Source of the DNA: Spodoptera frugiperda
Lineage: Eukaryota; Arthropoda; Insecta; Lepidoptera; Noctuidae
Direction of reading: 5' to 3'
Length of the DNA stretch: 64,000 bases
Assembly: GCF_023101765.2 (NCBI RefSeq)
Contig: NC_064217.1
Location: forward strand, 3,782,001-3,846,000
Part shown: positions 52,156 through 64,000 of the stretch, one piece after another
Numbering within the stretch: the stretch's first letter is position 1
How the letters are laid out: each line of letters begins with the position of its first letter
Notes under the pieces: model-generated
Seen by the model: only the letters and a program-made list of their open reading frames with translations
Told to the model about the DNA's origin: nothing
The model's database searches: none
Made by a program: the position numbers and the translations under genes

Positions 52156-53500
52156 GATAATACGTTATAGTCTGATAATTTAAGTTCGAATCAATAATAC
52201 AAATACAGTATGGTTTGGGTATAAACAAGCATTTATCTAATTTATTAGTTGTTGGTTTTTATCGAAGATTGATGCAGACATCCATACAAATACATAATAT
52301 CGTCTTCTTCAAAGTACAAGGTTTACTATATTGCGATGAAATTTACTAGGTATACTATAATGCTGATGAAAATGCGGTTACCTGCTACTGAATTATTACT
52401 AAGTGACATAGTTACACTAAGTAGCAGGTACTTAATTTCTGATACAAATTAAGAAACTGGACAACAAACAACAAACTTCATGACAAGTATTTTAGGAATT
52501 AAATTAAGTAGTACATTTGGAGATCCGTTTACGTAGAAAAACGAAATCCAACACAATACATAAAATGAAAAAAACCGCCATCTATTGGAACTAGACAACA
52601 CTAAAGCCTAAACAAACGACACAGCTTTGTGTAAACATCACTTTACAGCTGTTCGACAAAAAAATAGTTTTACTCTACCGAATAAGAGATGGCGCCACAT
52701 GTGTTGAATACACATGGACTATGTAATTAAATTATTATGGCCTACGCTAGCTTTTATGATCGTTTCATATTCATGGGTGTATGATAGGGATCTTTTTATA
52801 AACAGTGTGTGTTTGAATTCTTTAACAAACTGTTGATATTGTAACTTGCACTCGCTCGATTTCTATGTAGGTTTTATTATGGTTTTTAAATAACTATGCA
52901 CTTTTATACGATTTGTGTGCAATGCGCCTTTGTTGATTACGCTTCGCATTTTAAGTTTGAATTTGGAATGTTTTCTTTTTGGTTTTGTGCCTGTTGCATT
53001 TACTTTTAATGTTGTAAAGCTATATCTGGACCATATTGAGTAGATATTATAAAGAATAAACGATTTTAGTTTAAGATTTGTTTGTTTTTTAATTTTACCA
53101 AACGTTACGTTACTGTTATGTCACCTACTCGTAATTTTGAATACAGATAGATTTACGAAATGTCACAGCATTCCGTGGCATATAATTATAAACTATTTAT
53201 TCATTCAAACAAATCGATGTAGGTAATATTATCAATTCGATAGCTCAGAACTTCTAGCTAATTTTATGTATATGTATAGATAGGTATCCATGTAATCGTA
53301 AGTAAACTTAATGTAATGTGATTTCAAATACCTAATTAGTACAATTATTGACATTTGATTAAGTTAGTACATGCAGTTACACATCAAGCTATTAAAACCA
53401 ATATAAAATGACCTTTCAATGTGGGGAAAGATCGTACAAAGCGAGACCATGATAAACTGGTCTTGTTTAGGTTGATGTGTAGTGTAATTCTAGGTAATGT
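52156..53500. other. Intergenic sequence
   Basis: AT-rich. A short foldback with arms tacctgctact (52379-52389) and agtagcaggta (52420-52430). No gene. Confidence 0.45.
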
Positions 53501-53935
53501 TACATTGAAAATAAAGGACATTAAGGATGCGTTTCTTCCAGAGATGTGCTATGCTACGTTGTTGTGGATGCGTTTAACTTCCACCAATCATATTCATTGG
53601 TACACATAGTTTAGCACAGGTAGAAAATAATAAAAAAATAAAAAAAATTATTTATTTTCCACCATATTAATACAGACATTGGTCTTAAAACTAAGCTTAT
53701 ATAATAATAAAAAAATTAATAGAAATGGACTCAAGTAAGCTATGTTTTTTATATTGAAAGATGCGTGCTATGGATGGCTTCCCTTCTATCGATACATCGT
53801 ATACTCGATCTGCGCATCCTCGCACAGCTACATAGCTTAGTATCAGTGGAAACGGTCACATAGTTTCACAGCTTAGCTATTACATCTTCGTAGTATAGCT
53901 ACATAGCACATCTCTGATGGAAAAGCAGACTAACA
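53501..53935. mobile_element. Decayed MITE in two pieces
   Basis: 53535-53615 (agagatgtgctatgctacg, caatcatattcattgg) and 53757-53930 (ggtcacatagtttcacagct, agctacatagcacatctctg) share gagatgtgctatg and its complement at opposite ends, as in one foldback element. The A/T-rich middle may be a later insertion. Confidence 0.55.
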
Positions 53936-54695
53936 GTTAGTAAGAACTGTTGAATAACAACACAACAGTTGTTCTTATCGAGTAGTGAGAGTCGTAAAAG
54001 TCCCTAACAGCGATAAGATGACTACATCTGTGTAGTTTTTTATGTAAATAAATACCATAATGTGACCGTGGCACTATTATTAGGTTGGTAGTCGAGTCGC
54101 TAAGTCAGTTGAAGAACTGTTGAGCCTTCTGTTCTTCTTTTAGTTTAGTTAGTTCTTAGTTGTCGTAGTTCTTATTTCTTTGAATTGAAATGAAATTATT
54201 TTATTATAAATGTAAAAGTTTGTTTTTTTTTTGGATATTTCGCGGTTTGATGTTTGATGAAATTTGGAATGCATTTGCTATGAGCTGACTACGGCTAGTA
54301 GACTATAAACAAAGTCAGAGAGTATTATGATGAAAAAGAAAGAAGTCATTGGTAGGATAATGTCTGATAAGGGATAATGGAAATTTTAAGATTATTATAA
54401 GTCTTAAGTAGCTTGATATAAGAAGTACAATAATATAACAATTATAATACACACATATGCAATTATTTGAAACCCTAATAAAAGAATATGCCTTGATATC
54501 AAAGATTCTCAATAAAAACACAGAATCTAGTTTAAATACGTTGAGGAAAACGATGCTTATGTCGTAATATTCAATTAAATATAACAGAAAATATAAAATA
54601 TACCACCGCAACTAGATAAAGTAACAATGAATAGGAAAACTTAATAAAAATGTGTTGGCGATGTTACTTTTAATGTTATAATATAATATGTATAG
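53936..54695. other. Intergenic sequence
   Basis: AT-rich. The 98-codon - strand ORF at 54315-54611 is hydrophobic and AT-biased with no domain; taken as chance. Confidence 0.45.
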
Positions 54696-54697
54696 TA

Positions 54698-55813
54698 AGT
54701 TAACCAAATAAGGCCTATGCCCCAATAAAGCCTATTTTGAAAATTTCCCTCTTCCCGATGTCAAATGGTCGCCAAAGTTTGTAGAAGTGTGCATGCACAT
54801 TACTTAACTAATTTGAGCACAGCAAGCAACCCGTGCCGCGATTATGTTGGAACCTACAGACGAAAACAATCACGACGTGGAGCGCACTTTAGTTTTTATA
54901 AAATTCGAGTAGCGTAAACTGTTAGTATTTTTATATTTATCAGTATACGACGTGCCGTGTTTTGTCTGTATGACAATTATACATTTAGCCATCTCCTCCC
55001 ATTAGTGAAATAGCTATAATATCGGTGTATTTCATATTATCGTTGTTTTGTTTACCTATGTGCCATGTCCTAATAAAGCCTACAAAAAAAACGTGTAGGC
55101 CTTATTATGGCATAGTTGTTTTTCAGTAATTTCATAGAAAACGGATCACCAGCTTCTGTCAAAAAGAAAGCCAATGGATTTTGCAAATGATGAAAAACGC
55201 TGTTAAAATGGTAAACAAAAGGTGTGAATGGATACCGGGAAATTCTTCATAGTATCTATCACCCTTCGAATTTTATGCACCCTGTTTTACCCGGTAGGCT
55301 GCTGCAGCCAGATATAACTTCCAAAGAAGTACGCATCATCCAAAGAGTGGTTTCCACTACACGAAAGCTAGGTCGGTCGCTAAATTGGCTACAGAACAAG
55401 AAGTTATTCTCATTCGTTTGACTGATACTGGGGTACCGATGACTTCAAAGATGTTACTTGGGTATTACATGATGAGAAACTCGTTTAGCCTGATGCATAA
55501 TGACCAAAATTAATTAATAAGATGTCATTACATTTATTATAAGCATTGACAAAGTTTTGTTATAATTAAGAAGTTGAATACTTACTAGTTTTTATTGAGG
55601 CCTTATTAAGACATAGGGTTCCCAATAAGGCCAAAGTGACACTTTAGTTATTTGTGTTTACAAAATTGTAATTTTTGTTTCTAAAGCCATTTTGATTCCA
55701 TTATTACAAAGTTTAATAAATAAATATAAGATTTTGAAATTATCAACCCATTGTCATTTTAAACCTACGAGCTAGGCGGTAATAAAAATAAGGTAGGCCT
55801 TATTTGGTTAGCT
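54698..55813. mobile_element. pogo-like (Tc1/mariner superfamily) DNA transposon relic
   Basis: 20-bp terminal inverted repeats (agttaaccaaataaggccta at 54698-54717; its complement with one mismatch at 55794-55813) are bounded by TA on both sides (54696-54697, 55814-55815). AATAAGGCC/AATAAAGCC motifs recur inside at about 54722, 55069, 55097, 55599 and 55622. A + strand remnant at about 55312-55512 reads like the helix-turn-helix part of pogo/CENP-B transposases (TEQEVILIRLTDTGVPMTSK). The DDE domain is absent, so it is non-autonomous. Confidence 0.7.
55312..55515 (+). pseudogene. Transposase HTH remnant of the pogo-like element
   Basis: About 65 codons ending at TAA near 55515, with HPKSGFHYTKARS followed by LATEQEVILIRLTDTGVPMT, a layout seen in Tc5/CENP-B-type DNA-binding domains. 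No start codon in frame nearby and no catalytic part. The family call rests on resemblance by eye plus the TA-flanked ends. Confidence 0.45.
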
Positions 55814-55969
55814 TACCTTATAACATTTTAAACCATTGACTGAGTGACTAATATATAAAATACTTAGAATAGATACTATTTTACATGATGAGGTCAGTGT
55901 CAAACATAGAAGAAGGAACATACAAATAGGTGCTTGCTTGCTAAATAAAATTAAAAATATCTTGCTTGT

Positions 55970-56283
55970 GAGAACCATGCTTTTTTGAGGGGGAAAAATC
56001 ATCCAATGACTTCTCCTGCCTTGGTTGAGGTGAGAGGGAGTGTCAGACTCTTACTGACTAAAACTACCCCGTTCCTACTCCTGCTTTTCGAGCCGAAGCC
56101 CCGGTAAACCCTATTAGCCCTACTGGACCCCATATGTGGTGGTCTGATGGCTCTTTGAGGCGCACGCAGAACGCGACGTTCTGGTCGGGCGGTGAGCTAC
56201 CCTTGCTCGCCGTCCGCAGACCCGCACTTACGGTGGCCGGAGATCGTCGCGCGATCCCCGACGCGACTGGGAGAACCATGCTT
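55970..56283 (-). mobile_element. LINE-tail insertion (GTTTACCGGGG family, copy 4, longest)
   Basis: The body 55983-56270 is in - orientation; poly-A appears as tttttt at 55981. It is flanked by gagaaccatgctt (55970-55982 and 56271-56283). It extends about 150 bp further 5' than the other copies and shows a GC-rich stretch (caccgcccgaccagaacgtc on the - strand), so it reveals more of the parent LINE. Confidence 0.88.
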
Positions 56284-57133
56284 CGACATGAATGGGACGG
56301 CTCATTCAATTAAATCCCATATTAAAATGGATTCCTTAAGTTAGTTAATCAGCTGCCCCTTAAAATAATCGTTATTTCGGATAGATATTTCCCAACCAAC
56401 AAAAGTTAGTTTTATAGAAGGCCATAGAACGTTTTGTAAAAACTAAACGGTGGTCAAATAAAAGGCCAAAGAAGGTGCATCTACAAAGAAAGTGGCGCAA
56501 TTATATCTCCATTCAGTGTTAAAGTAGAACTATAAGGGTATCAGGCATGACAATTTTGTGATATATAAGCCACCGTAGCACTACTAAAGTGTTTTTGGGT
56601 ACTGTAAAAGAGTTCATGATTCCATTACATCACTAAAATTCATCATTCATTCATTTTACATTCATTCACGTCGCTGCAGTGTCTCAGTGTTTTAGAAGAG
56701 AAATAAAAAAATAAGAAAAGTGACAGGGTATCGTGGTGACTAAGATATTATTTTGTACTTAATCGAATTATTCGTCTCTTACGAGGAAAATGTTGTGCGA
56801 CTGTAATTTTACTGATAAACTATGTATGGATTTACGACATATTTGAATGCCCCCTTCGAATTAATGAGCTTTTACTAAAATAATTTCTTATTTTAAGTTA
56901 TAAACATAGTTCCAGCTTCCTTAACTCTACTATAGTACTCATTATGATAGATTACATCCACCATTACATGAAATTAGGGTTCCTTTTGAGCTTGTTTGTT
57001 ATTTTTGTTTTATTTTTTGTCCTTATTCCATAAATATGATGAATACTTTTGTTAATGAATAAATGTTATGGTTTATAAATCTGTGTAGGTACTATGTATG
57101 ACGTCAGAGAAGTATAACTACATACATACATAT
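56284..57133. other. Intergenic sequence
   Basis: AT-rich, no gene, no repeat recognised. Confidence 0.45.
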
Positions 57134-57414
57134 CGTCACACCTTTAATCCCCGAAGGGGTAGGCAGAGGTGCACATTATGGCACGTAATGCCACTGTGTA
57201 CACCCACATTTCACAATTATTTATATTGTAAGTCCCATGTAATAGGTGGTGAGCCTATTGCCATATACCGGGCACATTTCCAGACTCCGTGCTACTACTG
57301 AGAAATTTTCGAAAAACCGAAAAAGGCTCAGCAATACTTCGCCCGACCCGGGAATCGAACCAGAGACCCCTTGCCCGGCAGTCGCACTTGCAACCACTCG
57401 ACCAACGAGGCCGA
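57134..57414 (-). mobile_element. tRNA-derived SINE (family B), full-length copy
   Basis: On the - strand: ggcctcgttggtcgagtggt, a B box read as GGTTCGATTCC, cgggtcgggcgaagta, gcaataggctcacc, cttcggggattaaaggtgtg. The best-preserved family B copy and a good reference for its length, about 280 bp. Confidence 0.88.
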
Positions 57415-57619
57415 CTTTTTATTGCTTCTTGTGAAATATTATAATTAATAGCCCAATGCTTCAAACCATCTCGTAGTTGCTGGTTTTTTTTTCAGTTGAA
57501 TCAATCAAACAATCTGAAAAACTGTCACACCTGGAATCGCTGTCCACAAATGAATTATTCTCCATTTCATCACTGACGTGAACTGTATTTTGTACGGAAC
57601 CATTTTCTATAATTGGGTC

Positions 57620-57730
57620 TTCAAAAAGAATTATTCAAATCGGACCAGTAGTTCCGGAGATTAGCGCGTTCAAACAAACAAACAAACAAACAAACAAACT
57701 CTTCAGCTTTATAATATTAGTATAGATAAA
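57620..57730 (+). repeat. LINE/SINE 3' tail with (CAAA)n
   Basis: tcaaatcggaccagtagttc, ggagattagcgcgttc, a (CAAA)n run at 57671-57699 and cttcagctttataatattag are a common moth tail. A related tail lies at 58580-58678. Confidence 0.6.
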
Positions 57731-58579
57731 AATATTGTCGCATTAATTACACTGAATCAAAATGTCAATATTGTTGTAGAAGAGCGATAGAAGTGCTTTT
57801 ACAAAACGGAATCATCATATAAAAGCATTGCTAGCCTAACTTTATACACAATAATAATGTTTTAAAACACATAAGATCTCCGTTATAGTACTGTTGCGTA
57901 ATAGAGGAACTATAATAGTTATAAAAAAACAATCTGTTTCTAAAAAGTGTATTTGTGATATAAGTTTATCACTACAGCTATAATGGGCATTAACAACCCT
58001 TTATAAGACAATTAAGCTATATAAATATAATTTGAAACTCAGCTGTATCACCAAATCACTCCGATGTAGACTTTTTGTGCCCACTATATTACTGTGTACT
58101 GTAACGATGATCTTAAAACCCTCAATATCGTAATATCGTCCTATTTCTGAGTTGTAATATCTACTTTAACAAACGACACATAGGAGTTCGTTTCGAACCT
58201 TTATTGCGCAAATTAGGCACATTAGGGTGACAGTTAAAACTGTTATGAAGTTCAATCGTTGTATACTAGTAACAATGGAGGTTGCTATAACGCCTGACTA
58301 TAACAGCTATATAAAGTCGTGAAGTAAACCTTTACATCAACTATTAATAGGTCGTTTTTGCTATATAAACTTATAGAGCCAAACTGTGTTGTCAAACGCT
58401 TTTACACAACAATCAGTCACCACCAAAACCTTTATACATCATTTACCCAGCTTTTTTGAGATATAAGGTTTGGTTATAGGGCAAAATTGTTAGTTGGGTT
58501 GTAAACTAGTTATTCCTGCGCGGTTTTACCAGCTCTCTTACAGTTTTCCTCGATAAATGGACTACGGTGGATACCACGA
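57731..58579. other. Intergenic sequence
   Basis: AT-rich with no ORF of note. Confidence 0.45.
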
Positions 58580-58678
58580 AAGGAATAATTAAATTCGGAT
58601 CACCAGTTCCAGAGATTAGTGCGTTCAAACAAACACACAAACAAATAAACTTTTCAGCTTTATACATACATATATTAG
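58580..58678 (+). repeat. LINE/SINE 3' tail, second copy
   Basis: ttcggatcaccagttccaga, gattagtgcgttcaaacaaa, cttttcagctttata. Diverged relative of 57620-57730. Confidence 0.55.
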
Positions 58679-60402
58679 AAAGTAAGTATAGGTAATTTAA
58701 TAAAATTACTGGCTTTTGAAAATTTACACTACATTAAAAACTATATACAAATAAATAAGCATCGTAGTACTAAATTTACTTTTGTCCTCGCATCATTAGT
58801 TCGGATACACTTTTGTACCGTAGTCCGTGGTACAGGAACCGACCTACCTGCCCGTGGCCCCAACTGCGTGGGATCCGTACCCGTGGCTCCCAAGTTGTGA
58901 ACACGAGCCAAACTCCAGCAATAGTGCCCCGTGCTGTTTGTTTATCCTTGATTATCTTGTGCATAAAAAAAGTGTGGCAAGTTTAAGTTTAAACTGAATA
59001 TAAAAGAGTGTGATGAGTTTAAGTTTAAAGTTGGAACTGTTTTTATTTAAGGGTGTTCATGATTTTTGCTAAATATTTAGCTAGCTTGTAAAATATTTGT
59101 AGTCTTTATTCTTTATTTCCTAATTTATTTGAAGTCTTCGTCTTTCAGAGGCAACATCTAAATCATAATCACAAATTTTCATAATAAAAGGATATCAGTT
59201 TCTTTCGCACTGTTTTATTTTATTTTTCAATTTTCCTTTTCGTCCATATTCAATAACTCATTAACCAATTATAAATCTTTAACACACACCACTTAAAAAA
59301 TACACTAAACAATTATACGCACGATAAAACTAAATACTTAAAAGATTAAATCACATACAAAACACAAGAACTAGAACAAATTCTACACATTCACGCATTG
59401 AATAAAAAAAAAGTAAAACGCGAGTATCCCTTTGACATCTGTCAGACAAACAAACATCAAATTCAACTGGTGTTCCGCACTCGATCGGATCACTGCGCAC
59501 CTACACACACACACACACACACATAGCTATGCACCTACATTGCGTATACGGGCACTACGGGCAGTATGGGCACTCGCTAAATATTATGCGATGCAACTAT
59601 ATGAGATAAAAGAGAGTCGTTTTTGCTATAGTAGTAGAAGTTCCTAAAGTTCCTAAACAGTTTATAATGATCAAAACTTGCACAGGTAGTTCAAATTTTG
59701 AAAATAAACAATCTTTGATTGAGAATGTCTGCAAGTCCAGGTAAACTATTTTACCCGTGTTTCTAGACTAGACACAAACTAAAAATTAGCTTACTGATAA
59801 AAAGTTGATGTACCTCTGCCAAATCTTTGTGGACATAACAAAATATTAAGACATTATTGTGTTTAAGTTCTAAGTTTGGTCATTTCTTTTCAGTTTAACC
59901 CTTCTTACTTGTATGTACTTCACCAACGCATCAGAGATGATGTATTTACTTAGATGTATTTAATAAGCAATTCTGTGTATCTCATTATAAATGAACTTAT
60001 TCACTGTTCTTATGGGATTAAAATTCTTTAAACCTACTTGAAAATAGCTGAGATCTCAACTATGTCACATTCTATGAAATACCTAGTAAAATGGCTTTTA
60101 GTTTTGATTTGAAATCGGCTACACCCAAAAGATCGACAGTCCGCCCAATTTCCCAAGAATCACCAATTTCAGCAAAGTTTCCGTAAGTTCCAAACATAAA
60201 TAAATTAAATAAAACGTTTGCAGAACTGAACGCCTTGAAAATAATTAAAATTGACATTATTATTGTTACCTTAGAATTGTGATTTGACTGGCAGGCTGGC
60301 CCGTTATGGTTAAAACTAAGTAAGTAAGTCAATCTTCATTGCAAAGTTAAAACTTAGTTTTTTTTTAAACAAACGTTGACTCGTCTGAGACAGTCCTATT
60401 GT
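58679..60402. other. Intergenic sequence
   Basis: A (AC)n microsatellite at 59503-59523. 58800-58920 is somewhat GC-rich without a recognised repeat. No gene. Confidence 0.45.
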
Positions 60403-60568
60403 ATTTTCTCCTGTGCCGTGGGTGCGATTTCAAACATACAAGTTTACATGCACATGACACCCAGACCCGAAACAACAATTTGTGAATCACACAAAGAGTT
60501 GCTCCGTGCGAGAATCGGACTCGCTACACGTTGCATGGCAGTCAGTTATCCAGCCACCAACTTCAGCA
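60403..60568 (-). mobile_element. tRNA-derived SINE (family A), antisense copy
   Basis: On the - strand: ccatgcaacgtgtagcgagt, gattctcgcacggagcaact, ctttgtgtgattcac, gggtctgggtgtcatgtgca, cccacggcacagg. The head is decayed. Confidence 0.85.
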
Positions 60569-60894
60569 TTTAATAAAATATTAAACAGTTTTAACGTCAT
60601 TTGAAGTGTCTCAATGAAATTATGGAAACAAGGAGAACTTAATGAGTTATTGGAAACTCTATTCATCCCTTAAAACTGTTGTCCTATTGTTAAAATGGTT
60701 GACCAGGTAGATACAGCTGGTACTTTCAATGGCAAGACAAAAAACAACGTTCATTCATAGTCTGACTGTTTCTTTGCTCGGGTTTGTTAATGTGCCGAGC
60801 AAATATTTTAATCTATGTAAAAAATCTTACTAGTTCTTCTGACATATTATGATTTAGCAGTGAGATATAGAACATATAAATAATTTCCCAACAA

Positions 60895-61030
60895 CTCTTA
60901 AATTCCTAACCCCCAAAAGGCCGGCAACGCACTTGTAACGCCTCTGGTGTTTCTAGTGATCATGGGCGGCGGCGATTGCTTACCATCAGGTGATACACCA
61001 GCTCGCTTACCGGCTTATACAATAAAAAAA
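60895..61030 (+). repeat. SINE-like interspersed repeat (family D), 3' copy
   Basis: attcctaacccccaaaaggc, caacgcacttgtaacgcctc, gcggcgattgcttaccatca, then A-rich tail (cataaaaaaa-like). Matches the 3' half of 13018-13270. Confidence 0.75.
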
Positions 61031-61439
61031 GTATATATATATTAAGCTCCATAATATTACCAGGGACTCATGATTTAAGTAGGTGTAACATAGGTACACA
61101 GACATTAATATAATGTGCATCATTGATAAATGATTATGCGTTCAGGGAATAGAACGCAATATGAAAATAATGTAAGTACAGAGGTATAATAAAATATAAA
61201 CGATAAAATACCAATCTTTTATGAGGAAATGAACAACAAAACGCAGGCACTAATATAATTTGCGCGTATTTTTGCTAACGGGTCGATGGCATTGAATGTT
61301 TTATTGAGGCCTGCAACGTGAAGTATTCAGTCATTATTTGAGGCTGGTTACATACATATAGAAATGCATATACCTAATATGTATAGGTTCTGAAATAAAT
61401 AAGGTTCGCTTCAACTCCTATGAATGGCAAATGTAACTA
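61031..61439. other. Intergenic sequence
   Basis: Nothing recognised. Confidence 0.4.
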
Positions 61440-61680
61440 CTGGTTCTTCGGCAGCCTTCTTCTTGAAAACCTTAATCCACCCAGTGATATAAAGTTTCAT
61501 AGAAATCCGAACGGTACTTTTGGGTGATGTATGAACATACAGACAGACGGACAAAAAAGTGTTCTGTTTTTGTAAAATTTTTGGGTTTTTTGTCTAGCTA
61601 GTAGCACTCCCTACTATTTTTTTAATATTTTCAACATACAGAATTAACACCTCTACAGTTTTATTATATGTATAGATACC
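61440..61680 (+). repeat. Possible LINE 3' tail
   Basis: aaagtttcatagaaatccga, cagacagacggacaaaaaag and a TATA-rich end resemble LINE/RTE tails. Low certainty. Confidence 0.35.
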
Positions 61681-62788
61681 GACCACAACAATATATAAAA
61701 TGACTAAGTGCTAACCTTATGTTTAGCAATTTCAAGCTATTTTAATTCCAGGGCAGACTGAGCGTGTCTGCCTTTATTTTAATAATAGGTATACACTAAT
61801 GACAATGACACATTATTCGTACTCATACTATGTAGAGATGTGTCATTCACAAACTGAAACTAGATGATTCAGATCCCTTTAAAACTTACATTTACTTACT
61901 TGCATTTGGTAAAGTCAATTAAACGTTAACTGTATATCACGTAATAACTGGTATACGTTTTTTTTTTAATTTAAACAGTTGCTGAACCTTTCTTTCCTTT
62001 CAAACCTTTCTTTCAACAATGGCTTAATCCCTGGTGATTTTTTATATGGAGCAACTGCTATCCGCCATACAAGACAATCAGGGCGATACTCGGTACATTC
62101 TTGGTTCCTATTGTTAGATTTTTGAGGCTCCTGACTGACTACTATTACGACGTTATAAATGTTTACATGATAATCAGGACCCACAGGACAATCTAATCTC
62201 AATGTCAATGCAATTTCAATCCAATAAAATCTCAATAATTATTCAAAGTCACTATACAACCCCAATCGTAGCTGATAGAATAGCATTTATAGTACGAAAT
62301 ATATATCCAAATTCAATACCATTTAGTTCATTCAATATCCTCGCTATACGGATACAATGGGCGCTAGTGTTGCAACTCAAAAGTACGAAATTTCACAATA
62401 TCAATGTCGATCGATCGGAATTGGATTTAAGAGTAAGCCCCCTAGTCACGGAGGTACAAATTATCAAATATCCGAACTCCTGACTAATTGTAATTTTATT
62501 TGTCCATTCGAAAACATAAAATGCATATTGTTTAACAACTATGCCAATACCTGGAAATAACGTAAATTCAGTTTCGTATTTTGTTTGTATTTTCGAATAA
62601 TATGTTGGATTGTGGTCTCTAGCGAAGGTGAAATTAAAGAGAATTCGCGTCAATAAACAGATTCATATTATATAGGTATGCACACTGTTGTTATTGGCAT
62701 AATATAATGAAACATTTTAATTACTTATGTGATAATGTCAATATGAGCTAATGATTTAAATGATAAAATACTTATACATATGTTAGTG
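61681..62788. other. Intergenic sequence
   Basis: Short ORFs (up to 93 codons at 62202-62483) on both strands without a domain. No repeat recognised. Confidence 0.4.
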
Positions 62789-62898
62789 TTAACAATGACT
62801 TTTACAAAGACAATTAATGCTTACTTAAACTGTTCCTTAGAAATGCTAAGGACTGGGTTAAGTAATCATTAAATGACTCTGAGTACGGCGGTTAGTTT
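62789..62898. mobile_element. Foldback MITE, copy 2
   Basis: gcttacttaaactgttcctt and its partner ctgggttaagtaatcattaa pair around ccttagaaatgctaagg. The right end ctgagtacggcggttag matches copy 1. The outer left arm is degraded. Confidence 0.65.
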
Positions 62899-63021
62899 TA
62901 ATGCCAAATAAGTTACGTTAATTGATACATGTTTTGACGCATAGAAAATATCATATTCATAAATTACCAAATTCATAATTATCATATTAAATTAAAAATT
63001 TAAATTATCATATTCATAATA

Positions 63022-64000
63022 AGAACCCCACGCTCTTGTTTCTCTCGGAGACCCAGATCAGATGTCCGTCGGACGTATCATACCTGAACTACCCAGGCTT
63101 TTCCCTGGAGCACAATTTCGTTCCCCGCGCAGGCGTATGCCTATACGTCCAAGACGGCATCTGTTACCGGCGTCTCCGAAACTTTGAAGACCCCAGTTTT
63201 TCAACCTTGTGGATACTGGTGGACACAGGGATGGAGAAAATTCTCTATGCCTGTGTCTACCGGTCGCACAGCGGAGATTTGGAGACGACCAGATTAGCTC
63301 AACACCTTGTGGAGACGGCGGATGCGGCTCGGCAGAGGTACCCTTCGGCCCAGTTGGTGTTACTGGGGGACTTTAACGCCCATCACCAGGAGTGGCTGTT
63401 CCCATACCAGTGCACTGACCATGCTGGGAGGAAATGCGTAAGCTTGCGCTAACGCTTGGCCTGACCCAGCTGGTCCAGGAGGCCACAAGGGTGCCCGATG
63501 TCGACTCGCACACTGCCAACTGCTTAGACCTTCTGCTGACAACTGATCCAGACAGCTACTCGGTGTCAGTTTCTTCACCCTTGGGTAGCTCTGACCACTG
63601 TCTGGTGAAATCCGTATCCACGTACTCCCCACCGGATCCTTGTCCCAGAGGATCTCGGCGGATGTGGCGGTACAAGTCAGCAGATTGGGATGGGATGCGA
63701 TCTTTTTGCATCCTATCCTTGGCGGCCTGTCTGCTTCTCTACTGAGGACCCGTCAGCTTGTGCGGATGCCATAACGGGGGTGTTGCGTCAGGGCATGGAA
63801 TACTACATTCCATTCTCGGATGCGACATCTTTCGGTGGGACTCGTCCATGGTTCGATGCCGACTGCAGACGTGCTGAAGCGCGAAAGCATGCGGCATACT
63901 TGGCATGGGCGGATGCCAGGCGTCGTAGGGCTGACGATATTCTTCAGAGGAAGAGAGCCTATAACCGGGCTGCCAAGTCATGCAAAAAGGCATTACGGAT
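63022..64000 (+). pseudogene. LINE ORF2 endonuclease region, 5'-truncated and frameshifted
   Basis: Apurinic endonuclease domain of a jockey-like non-LTR retrotransposon. Catalytic-type motifs are visible: SETQ near the start, GDFNAHH at about 63371-63391, SDHCLV at about 63593-63610. Frame 0 holds to about 63440, is lost to frame 2 until about 63706 (a T-run shortened by about two bases), then returns to frame 0 (ASYPWRPVCFSTEDPSACAD) to the window edge, where the linker to reverse transcriptase begins. No N-terminal start or ORF1; AT-rich host DNA abuts at about 63021, so the copy is 5'-truncated. Higher GC than its flanks. Inactive as it stands. Confidence 0.88.

Overview
The window is AT-rich animal nuclear DNA with one recognisable host gene on the + strand: the C-terminal part, about 790 residues, of Appl, the insect beta-amyloid precursor-like protein. 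Sixteen coding exons with canonical GT..AG borders and consistent phases run from 36280 to the stop at 47893-47895. The repeats point to a moth, most likely a noctuid: tRNA-derived SINEs with a GGTTCGATTCC B box, LINE tails with the GTTTACCGGGGCTCC core, foldback MITEs and a jockey-like LINE. The species assignment is inference.

Layout. 1-36279 holds no supportable gene. It is best read as the large first intron of Appl (possibly with upstream intergenic DNA), scattered with repeats. 36280-47895 holds the Appl exons: E1 (growth-factor-like and copper-binding-like subdomains), an acidic region with a poly-Thr run, the E2 helical domain, a Ser/Pro/Ala-rich stalk, one transmembrane helix and the GYENPTY cytoplasmic tail. 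The signal-peptide exon was not found. 47896 to about 50030 is a probable long 3' UTR with three AATAAA signals. 50030-63020 is repeat-rich intergenic DNA, including a 1.1-kb TA-flanked transposon relic (54698-55813). 63022-64000 is a broken, 5'-truncated LINE endonuclease region that runs off the window.

The Appl introns between 39.9 and 45.3 kb carry five copies of one SINE family, all in the gene's orientation, plus two LINE-tail insertions flanked by unusually long direct duplications. Other structures worth a look are a perfect 35-bp inverted repeat at 235-309, a perfect 20-bp hairpin in the last Appl intron, an 11-unit 18-bp minisatellite open in frame with the transmembrane exon, and a non-autonomous element with a GC-rich core at 23743-24600. 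I see no convincing new gene system. The novelty is in repeat and transposon structure around Appl.
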